DNA from: Actinomadura_E scrupuli
GTDB taxonomy: Bacteria; Actinomycetota; Actinomycetes; Streptosporangiales; Streptosporangiaceae
DNA: 64,000 nt
Assembly (NCBI RefSeq): GCF_050971785.1
Contig: NZ_JBPCCU010000005.1
Coordinates: 62,001-126,000 of the forward strand
Reading direction: 5' to 3'
Made by a program: the position numbers and the translations under genes. Shown here piece by piece: positions 56,949 to 64,000 of this stretch. The notes beneath the pieces are model-generated. The model did not search any database, was not told the origin of the DNA, and worked only from the letters and a program-made list of their open reading frames with translations. Position 1 is the first letter of the stretch. Each line of letters opens with the position of its first letter.

Positions 56949-58154
56949 ATGTGGTCCAAGCGCATCGCGCTCGCCACCGCCGCCGTGGCGTTCACCGGCC
57001 TGATGGCCGCCTGCGGCGGCGGCTCGTCCGGCACCAGGTCCACCACCGCCCCCGGCGGTTTCACCGTGCCCAACATCCCGGCGCTCAAGACCCTCGGGGC
57101 GGGCGAGGGCCAGGTCAACCTGGTCGCCTGGGCCGGGTACGCCGAGGACGGCTCCAACGACAAGAAGGTCGACTGGGTCCACCCGTTCGAGCAGGCCACC
57201 GGCTGCAAGGTCAACACCAAGGTCGCCGGGACCTCCGACGAGATGGTCAGCCTGATGAAGACCGGGCAGTACGACGCCGTCTCCGCGTCGGGCGACGCCT
57301 CCCTCCGGCTCATCGCCGGGGGCACCGTCGCGCCCGTCAACACCGCGCTGGTGCCCAACTACGCCGACGTGTTCCCGACCCTGAAGCTCCAGCCGTGGAA
57401 CTCGGTGAACGGCACCGCCTACGGCATCCCGCACGGGCGCGGCGCCAACCTGCTCATGTGGCGCACCGACAAGGTCAAGCCCGCCCCGGACTCCTGGGCC
57501 GCCGTCTTCGCCCCGAACTCGCCGTACAAGGGCAGGGTCACCGCCTACGACTCGCCGATCTACATCGCCGACGCCGCGCTGTATCTGATGGCGACCGAGC
57601 CCCAGCTCGGCATCAAGAACCCGTACGCGCTGGACCGCAAGCAGTTCGACGCCTCGGTCGCGCTGCTCAAGGCACAGAACGCCAACATCGGCGAGTACTG
57701 GTCGGACTACACCAAGTCGGTCCAGGCCTTCAAGAGCGGCAACTCGGTGGTCGGCACCACCTGGCAGGTCATCGCCAACCTCACCCAGGCCGAGAAGGCC
57801 CCCGTGCAGGTCACCCTGCCCAAGGAGGGCTCGACCGGCTGGTCCGACACCTGGATGGTCGCGGCCAAGGCCCAGCACCCCAACTGCGCCTACAAGTGGA
57901 TGGACTGGATCGTCTCGCCGAAGATCAACGCCCAGGTCGCGGAGTGGTTCGGTGAGGCGCCCGCCAACGCCAAGGCCTGCCAGGAGACCGCGGACAAGAA
58001 GTTCTGCGAGACCTACCACGCCGCCGACGAGCCGTACTTCGCCAAGGTGCACTACTGGACCACCCCGATCGGGCAGTGCCTGGACGGCCGCAAGGACGTC
58101 AAGTGCATCGACTACTCCGAGTGGACGCGCGCCTGGACGGCGATCAAGGGATGA
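56949..58154 (+). CDS. potD: Extracellular solute-binding lipoprotein, spermidine/putrescine type
   Basis: 401 residues. Signal peptide with lipobox LMAAC (Cys22), then the periplasmic-binding fold: VNLVAWAGYAEDGSNDK, VKPAPDSWAAVF, GEYWSDYTKSVQAFKSGNSVVGTTWQ, APVQVTLPKEG. It is anchored to the outer face of the membrane and delivers substrate to the two permeases. PotD-like features suggest polyamines, but the binding residues cannot be confirmed by eye. Confidence 0.85.
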   Translation: MWSKRIALATAAVAFTGLMAACGGGSSGTRSTTAPGGFTVPNIPALKTLGAGEGQVNLVAWAGYAEDGSNDKKVDWVHPFEQATGCKVNTKVAGTSDEMVSLMKTGQYDAVSASGDASLRLIAGGTVAPVNTALVPNYADVFPTLKLQPWNSVNGTAYGIPHGRGANLLMWRTDKVKPAPDSWAAVFAPNSPYKGRVTAYDSPIYIADAALYLMATEPQLGIKNPYALDRKQFDASVALLKAQNANIGEYWSDYTKSVQAFKSGNSVVGTTWQVIANLTQAEKAPVQVTLPKEGSTGWSDTWMVAAKAQHPNCAYKWMDWIVSPKINAQVAEWFGEAPANAKACQETADKKFCETYHAADEPYFAKVHYWTTPIGQCLDGRKDVKCIDYSEWTRAWTAIKG

Positions 58155-59050
58155 CCTCGGCCTCACCCGACCGCCCGGCGCCGGGTCTCCGGCGCCGGGC
58201 GGCCGCCCTGCTGCACCGCAGACCGGGACTGCGGCTGTCGCTGCTGCTGTCGGCCCCGCTGGCCTGGCTGCTCGTCGCCTACCTCGGCGCCCTGGCGACG
58301 ATGTTCCTGACCGCGTTCTGGTCCACCGACACCTTCACCGGCCAGGTGGTCAAGGAGTTCAGCCTGCGCAACTTCCAGGACGTGGTCGGCGACGAGGTCT
58401 ACCGCAGGATCGCCCTGCGCAGCATCGGCGTGGCCGCGCTGGTCACCGTGCTCGACGTGCTGATCGCCTTCCCGATGGCGTTCTTCATGGCCAAGGTCGC
58501 CAGGCCGCGGTGGCGCCCGCTCCTGGTGATCGCCATTCTCACCCCGCTGTGGGCGGCCTACCTGGTCAAGGCGTACGCCTGGCGGGTGATGCTCTCCGAC
58601 GGGGGACTGGCCGACTGGGCGCTGCGGCCGCTGGGCCTGTCCGGTCCCGGGTACGGGCTGCCCGCCACGGTGCTGGTCCTGGCCTACCTCTGGCTGCCGT
58701 ACATGATCCTGCCCCTGTACGCCGGGCTGGAGCGGCTGCCGGACTCGCTGCTGAACGCCTCCAGCGACCTGGGCGGCCGTACGGCTCGTACCTTCCGGTC
58801 GGTGGTGCTGCCCATGACGTTCCCGTCGCTCGTCGCCGGGTCGATCTTCACCTTCTCGCTCTCCCTCGGCGACTACATCACCGTGAAGATCGTCGGAGGT
58901 AAGAGCCAGCTGATCGGCAACGTGGTCTACGACAACATCGGCGCCGCCAACAACCTGCCGTTCGCCGCCGCGGTGGCCACCGTGCCCGTCGTGGTGATGC
59001 TCGTCTACATCGCCGCGGTCCGCCGCACCGGTGCTCTGGAGGAGCTCTGA
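58151..59050 (+). CDS. potB: ABC transporter permease, PotB type
   Basis: 299 residues; the ATG at 58151 overlaps the binding-protein stop (ATGA). Six transmembrane helices with the binding-protein-dependent permease EAA loop near SDLGGRTARTFRSVVLP. First permease of the importer. Confidence 0.88.
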   Translation: MTSASPDRPAPGLRRRAAALLHRRPGLRLSLLLSAPLAWLLVAYLGALATMFLTAFWSTDTFTGQVVKEFSLRNFQDVVGDEVYRRIALRSIGVAALVTVLDVLIAFPMAFFMAKVARPRWRPLLVIAILTPLWAAYLVKAYAWRVMLSDGGLADWALRPLGLSGPGYGLPATVLVLAYLWLPYMILPLYAGLERLPDSLLNASSDLGGRTARTFRSVVLPMTFPSLVAGSIFTFSLSLGDYITVKIVGGKSQLIGNVVYDNIGAANNLPFAAAVATVPVVVMLVYIAAVRRTGALEEL

Positions 59051-59856
59051 TGATCCTTTCCCGCACCGCCCGGCTGCTGCTGCGCGGCTTCATGGCGCTC
59101 GGTCTCGCCGTCATCTACGTGCCGCTGTTCGTCGTGCTGGTCAACTCCTTCAACGCCGACCGCGCGTTCGGCTGGCCGCCGTCGGGGCTGACCACGCGGT
59201 GGTGGTCGCAGGCGATGGACAACGAGGGCGCCCGGCAGGCGGTGCTCACCAGCCTCAAGGCGGGCCTGGGGGCCACGGCCCTCGCGCTGCTGCTGGGCAC
59301 GATGGCGGCCCTGGCCGTGCAGCGGTACTCGTTCTTCGGCCGGGACACGGTCTCGTTGCTGGTGGTGCTGCCGATCGCGCTGCCCGGCATCGTCACCGGC
59401 ATCGCGCTGAGCAACGCCTTCCAGGTGGTGCTGCAGCCGCTCGGCCTCGGCCTCGGTCTGTTCACCGTCATCGTCGGCCACGCGACGTTCTGCATCGTCA
59501 CGGTCTACAACAACGCGCTGGCCCGGCTGCGGCGGATGGGCACCAGTGTGGAGGAGGCCTCGGCCGACCTCGGCGCGGACACCTTCCAGACCTTCCGGTA
59601 CGTCACGTTCCCGCTGCTGCGCTCCGCACTGCTGGCCGGTGGCCTGCTGGCGTTCGCATTGTCCTTCGACGAGATCATCGTGACGACGTTCACCGCCGGG
59701 CCCGGTGTGCAGACCCTGCCGATCTGGATCTTCAACAACCTGTTCCGGCCCAACCAGGCGCCGGTGGTGAACGTGGTGGCGGCCGTGCTGATCGTGGCGT
59801 CGGTGGTTCCGATCTATCTCGCGCAGCGGCTGTCCGGTGAGGTGTCGGCGCACTGA
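59050..59856 (+). CDS. potC: ABC transporter permease, PotC type
   Basis: 268 residues; its ATG shares one base with the potB stop (TGATG). Six transmembrane helices and the EAA loop EEASADLGADTFQTFRYVTFPLLRSALL (by parts). Second permease; the two form the membrane channel. Confidence 0.88.
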   Translation: MILSRTARLLLRGFMALGLAVIYVPLFVVLVNSFNADRAFGWPPSGLTTRWWSQAMDNEGARQAVLTSLKAGLGATALALLLGTMAALAVQRYSFFGRDTVSLLVVLPIALPGIVTGIALSNAFQVVLQPLGLGLGLFTVIVGHATFCIVTVYNNALARLRRMGTSVEEASADLGADTFQTFRYVTFPLLRSALLAGGLLAFALSFDEIIVTTFTAGPGVQTLPIWIFNNLFRPNQAPVVNVVAAVLIVASVVPIYLAQRLSGEVSAH

Positions 59857-59994
59857 GCGCGGTATCGGGACCGAGTCCGGCTATGGGCTGGTGCACCTCG
59901 TGTGGATGCGGCACAATAATCTGACGTCGAGATCTTCTTGGGACGTACGAGGCCGTAGGGGAAGACGAGCCTCGGTACACAACCAGGAGGTCTG

Positions 59995-60489
59995 GTGGCT
60001 GCACGTGGCGTTTTTTACGTCCACTCTTCACCACCTGCGCTGTGCCCACATGTCGAATGGGCCGTCGCGGGTGTTCTTGGCGTACCCGCATCTCTGGCGT
60101 GGACGGATCAGCCGGCCGCTCCGGGCACGATGCGCGCCGAGCTGTGCTGGGAGGGTCATGTCGGCATGGCCGCGAGCATGGCCTCGGCCCTGCGCAACTG
60201 GAAGCTGCTGCGCTTCGAGGTGACCGAGGACGCCACCCCCGGCTGTGACGGGGTCCGCTACAGCTGCACGCCCACCCTCGGAGTGTTCACCGGCCTCATC
60301 GGCGCCAGCGGGGACATCCTGGTGCCCGAGGACCGGCTGCGCGCCGTCATGGCCAACGCCGCCTCCGGCCGCACCACGCTCGAGCACGAGCTGGAACGGC
60401 TGCTGGGCACCCCCTGGGACCACGAGCTCGAGCCCTTCCGCCGCGCCGGCGACGGCGCCCCCGTCCGATGGCTGCACGCGGCCGGCTGA
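59995..60489 (+). CDS. DUF3145 protein
   Basis: 164 residues from GTG 59995 behind AGGAGG. It starts MAARGVFYVHSSPPALCPHVEWAVAGVLG (by parts), the diagnostic DUF3145 opening, then WKLLRFEVTEDATPGCDG and TLEHELERLLGTPWDHELEPFR. Conserved in Actinobacteria next to the fatty acid synthesis cluster; function unknown. It converges on the accD gene. Confidence 0.92.
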   Translation: MAARGVFYVHSSPPALCPHVEWAVAGVLGVPASLAWTDQPAAPGTMRAELCWEGHVGMAASMASALRNWKLLRFEVTEDATPGCDGVRYSCTPTLGVFTGLIGASGDILVPEDRLRAVMANAASGRTTLEHELERLLGTPWDHELEPFRRAGDGAPVRWLHAAG

Positions 60490-60540
60490 TCCCCAGCCGA
60501 CCCCGGCTGACCGAAACGCCCGAAGGGCCAGAAACCGAAC

Positions 60541-60605
60541 CCCCGGCACTTCCGTGATCATGCAATCGTCCGACGAACGATTGCATGATCACGGAAGTGC
60601 CGGGG
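60541..60605. repeat. Perfect palindrome with 29-bp arms between convergent genes
   Basis: Left arm 60541-60569 and right arm 60577-60605 are exact reverse complements around a 7-nt loop. Such a long perfect arm is unusual for a simple terminator. It lies 51 bases after the DUF3145 stop and 47 bases before the accD stop. Confidence 0.9.
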
Positions 60606-60617
60606 AAGCGGGAACCT

Positions 60618-60641
60618 GGTGTCGGTGTCGGTGTCGGTGTC
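60618..60641. repeat. Four copies of GGTGTC
   Basis: Tandem hexamer (GGTGTC)4, directly beside the palindrome, in the 3' untranslated part of the minus-strand accD transcript. Confidence 0.9.
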
Positions 60642-60652
60642 GGGCAGCGGGG

Positions 60653-62092
60653 TCAGAGGGGGATGTTGCCGTGCGACCCTCTGGCCGGGGTGGCCTCGGC
60701 GATGGCGCGGGCGAGGCTGCTGCGGGTCGCCGACGGCTCGATGACCTGGTCGATGACACCGAGGTCGATGGCCCGCTGCAGGCCACCGGCGATCTCCTCG
60801 TGCTCGGTGGCCAGCCTGGCCTCCAGGGCCGGGCGCTCCTCCTCCGGCACAGCGGCGATCTTGCGCCGGTGCAGGACCCGTACGGCCGCGACCGCGCCCA
60901 TGACCGCCACCTCGGCGGTCGGCCAGGCGAAGACCCGGGTGGCGCCGAGCGAGCGGGAGTTCATGGCGATGTACGCACCGCCGTAGGCCTTGCGGGTCAC
61001 CAGCGTCACCCGGGGCACGGTGGCCTCGGCGAACGCGTGCAGCAGCTTCGCGCCGCGCCGGACGACGCCGCCGTGCTCCTGGCCGACGCCGGGGAGGTAG
61101 CCGGGGACGTCCACCAGGACGACCAGCGGTACCCCGAACGCATTGCACATCCGGACGAACCGGGCGCACTTCTCGGCGGAGAGGGAGTCCAGGCAGCCGC
61201 CGAGCCGCAACGGGTTGTTGGCGATGACGCCGACGGTGCCGCCGCCGAGACGGCCGAGCGCGGTGACGATGTTCGGCGCCCACTTGGCGTGCAGCTCCAC
61301 CATCTCCGCGGGGTCGTCGACGATGTCCTTGACCAGCGGCTGCACGCTGTAGGCGCGCCTGACGTTGTCGGGCAGGATGCCACCGAGATCGACGTCCTCG
61401 ACCTCGTCGGGCCGCACCCTGCTCTGGTGGCCGAGCAGCACCGCGAGCCGGCGGCCCTGCAGCAGGGCCTCGGCGTCGTCCTTGGCCACGACGTGCACCA
61501 CACCGGACTTCTTCGAGTGCGGCTCGGGGCCGCCGAGCCCGGCCATGTCGATCTCTTCGCCGGTGACCGACTTCACGACGTCGGGGCCGGTGACGAAGAT
61601 CTTGCCGCTCTCGGACAGGATCACGATGTCGGTGAGCGCGGGGCCGTAGGCGGCGCCGCCCGCGGCCGGGCCGAGCACCACCGAGATCTGCGGGACCACA
61701 CCGGACGCACGGGTCATGGCGCTGAAGACCATCCCGACGGCGTGCAGCGACTCCACGCCCTCGGCCAGCCGGGCGCCGCCGGAGTGCCAGAGCCCGATGA
61801 TCGGCAGCCGCTCGCGGATCGCGTGGTCGTAGGCGAGGACGATGGCCTCGCAGCCGGCCATGCCCATCGCGCCGCCCATGACGCGCGGGTCGCTGGCGAA
61901 GGCCACCACCGGGATGCCCTCGACGCGGCCGATGCCGGCCAGCGCGCCGCTGCCGTCGTCGGCGGTCAGAGCCCGGAAGGACCCGTCGTCGAAGAGGGCG
62001 GAGAGCCGGACCTGCGGATGACGCGGGTCGGGTGCCTCCTCCTGCTGAGCGGGGACGGGCGCCGTCGCAACCCTGTTGTCGAGCGCGGTCAT
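60653..62092 (-). CDS. accD: Acyl-CoA carboxylase beta subunit (carboxyltransferase)
   Basis: 479 residues. Carboxyltransferase features: FASDPRVMGGAMGMAGCEAIVLAYDHAIRE, GLWHSGGARLAEGV, VLGPAAGGAAYGPALTD, and the C-terminal FAEATVPRVTLVTRKAYGGAYIAMNSRSLGA. It supplies malonyl-CoA or methylmalonyl-CoA with a biotinylated alpha chain encoded elsewhere. Like mycobacterial accD6 it follows the ketoacyl synthase genes, which fits acetyl-CoA carboxylase for fatty acid synthesis. Last gene of the minus-strand fatty acid operon. Confidence 0.9.
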   Translation of the reverse strand: MTALDNRVATAPVPAQQEEAPDPRHPQVRLSALFDDGSFRALTADDGSGALAGIGRVEGIPVVAFASDPRVMGGAMGMAGCEAIVLAYDHAIRERLPIIGLWHSGGARLAEGVESLHAVGMVFSAMTRASGVVPQISVVLGPAAGGAAYGPALTDIVILSESGKIFVTGPDVVKSVTGEEIDMAGLGGPEPHSKKSGVVHVVAKDDAEALLQGRRLAVLLGHQSRVRPDEVEDVDLGGILPDNVRRAYSVQPLVKDIVDDPAEMVELHAKWAPNIVTALGRLGGGTVGVIANNPLRLGGCLDSLSAEKCARFVRMCNAFGVPLVVLVDVPGYLPGVGQEHGGVVRRGAKLLHAFAEATVPRVTLVTRKAYGGAYIAMNSRSLGATRVFAWPTAEVAVMGAVAAVRVLHRRKIAAVPEEERPALEARLATEHEEIAGGLQRAIDLGVIDQVIEPSATRSSLARAIAEATPARGSHGNIPL

Positions 62093-62120
62093 ACGGACTG
62101 GCTCCTTGGGTAAGGCGGCG

Positions 62121-63389
<1,269 letters not shown>

Positions 63390-63422
63390 AATCTTGCTCC
63401 TTGATTACTGGGGGGCCGGAAA

Positions 63423-63456
63423 CGGCGCGCCGTCCGCACGAGCAGTCGGCGCGCCG
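63423..63456 (-). terminator. Hairpin between acpP and fabF
   Basis: CGGCGCGCCG at 63423-63432 and again at 63447-63456 (self-complementary), 14 nt apart. It may attenuate readthrough so that acpP is expressed above fabF, or stabilise the acpP transcript. Confidence 0.55.
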
Positions 63457-63465
63457 CAACAGCAC

Positions 63466-63714
63466 TTAGACGGTGAGGCCCTGAACGAAGCCGATGACGT
63501 CCTTGACGGTCTTGAGGTTCCGAAGCTCGTCGTCGGGGATCTCGACGCCGAACTTGTCCTGAGCCGCCACCGCGATCTCGACCATCGACAGCGAGTCGAT
63601 GTCGAGGTCGTCAATGAAGTTCTTCTCAGGGGTCACCTCGGCCGCGGGGATACCGACGATCTCCTCGACGATCTCGCCGAGGCCGGCCAGGATCTCCTGC
63701 TCGGTGGCTGCCAT
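63466..63714 (-). CDS. acpP: Acyl carrier protein
   Basis: 82 residues, acidic. Phosphopantetheine attachment at Ser41 in DDLDIDSLSMVE. Carries acyl groups for FabF, FabH and other synthases. Confidence 0.97.
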   Translation of the reverse strand: MAATEQEILAGLGEIVEEIVGIPAAEVTPEKNFIDDLDIDSLSMVEIAVAAQDKFGVEIPDDELRNLKTVKDVIGFVQGLTV

Positions 63715-63762
63715 GTTGTTATTTCTCCTTTGTTGTAAACGTTGGCCCGGTAAACGAGGGAC

Positions 63763-64000
63763 CTATGGGATTTGGATGACTTGCGCAGCGTAGGTGAGAC
63801 CCGCGCCGAACCCGATGATGAGGGCTGGTTCGCCGGACGGGACGTCGCCACGCTCGATCATGTGCGCCAAGGCCAGTGGGATCGACGCCGCGGAGGTGTT
63901 CCCGGAGTTGACGATGTCGTCGGCGACGACGGCGTTGTCCGCGCCCAGCTTGCGGGCGATCGACTGGATGATCCGCAGGTTGGCCTGGTGCGGGACGAAG
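63763..64000 (-). CDS. fabH: Beta-ketoacyl-ACP synthase III, C-terminal part
   Basis: 79 codons are visible; the 5' part lies beyond the right edge. Catalytic HQAN (VPHQANLRI) and NTSAAS (NSGNTSAASIP) residues, and the C-terminal FGAGLTYAAQVIQ, identify FabH, which condenses acetyl-CoA with malonyl-ACP to start the chain. Followed by acpP after 48 bases. Confidence 0.95.
   Translation of the reverse strand, partial: FVPHQANLRIIQSIARKLGADNAVVADDIVNSGNTSAASIPLALAHMIERGDVPSGEPALIIGFGAGLTYAAQVIQIP

Noticed and set aside
60541..60605. tRNA or attachment site at the palindrome
   Set aside because: No cloverleaf or CCA end, and no integrase gene within the window.

Overview
The window is high-GC actinobacterial DNA (GTG/TTG starts are frequent, genes are densely packed, and stop/start overlaps of the ATGA or GTGA type recur). 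The gene order principal sigma factor (hrdB type) - DUF7455 zinc-ribbon protein - topoisomerase IV subunit B - topoisomerase IV subunit A - Pat-type acetyltransferase resembles the Streptomyces chromosome. The XRE/DUF397 pair, DUF3145, DUF5998 and the accD-fabF-acpP-fabH cluster also fit. A filamentous actinomycete, probably of the Streptosporangiales, is the best guess from content alone; the assignment is inference.

Layout. 1-2.4 kb: end of an ABC-2 permease followed by a DesK/DesR-like two-component pair. 2.4-5.6 kb: 5-oxoproline catabolism (pxpC, pxpB, pxpA plus a DUF1445 hydro-lyase). 5.6-9.0 kb: two paralogous TY-Chap/SseB proteins, one with a unique C-terminal domain and a small translationally coupled partner. 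9.1-13.2 kb: DUF1841 protein, a cytochrome b plus Tat molybdopterin oxidoreductase pair, and an HhH-GPD protein. 13.2-20 kb: PAS-GAF-PP2C phosphatase, principal sigma factor, hypothetical protein, YaaA, DUF7455. 20.2-26.2 kb: ABC-2 exporter, topoisomerase IV B subunit, second two-component system. 26.4-31.3 kb: small accessory island with peroxiredoxin-like, LURP-one and PAP2 proteins, a frameshifted XRE regulator, a DUF397 protein with a duplicated motif, and a repeat-rich noncoding stretch. 31.3-37.7 kb: topoisomerase IV A subunit, lactate-monooxygenase-like enzyme, an ABC ATPase with an altered Walker A motif, third two-component system behind an 11-bp inverted repeat. 37.7-49.5 kb: secreted phospholipase D-like protein, ATP-grasp protein, RecQ-phosphoribosyltransferase fusion, PfkB kinase, GNAT-acyl-CoA synthetase fusion, DUF5998, phosphodiesterase, sulfurtransferase. 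49.5-54.3 kb: four-gene S8 protease - ECF-like sigma factor - small adaptor - TPR-CHAT protease operon. 54.4-59.9 kb: GntR/Cache pair divergent from a polyamine-type ABC importer. 60-64 kb: DUF3145 facing the fatty-acid synthesis operon (fabH, acpP, fabF, accD).

The strongest candidate for an undescribed system is the S8/sigma/adaptor/CHAT operon, whose last three genes overlap by 4 nt. Second is the TY-Chap/SseB locus with its possible effector-partner arrangement. Smaller signals are a frameshift in the XRE gene, an inverted/direct repeat family at 30.76-31.14 kb, a perfect 29-bp-arm palindrome at 60.54 kb, and several probable leaderless promoters.
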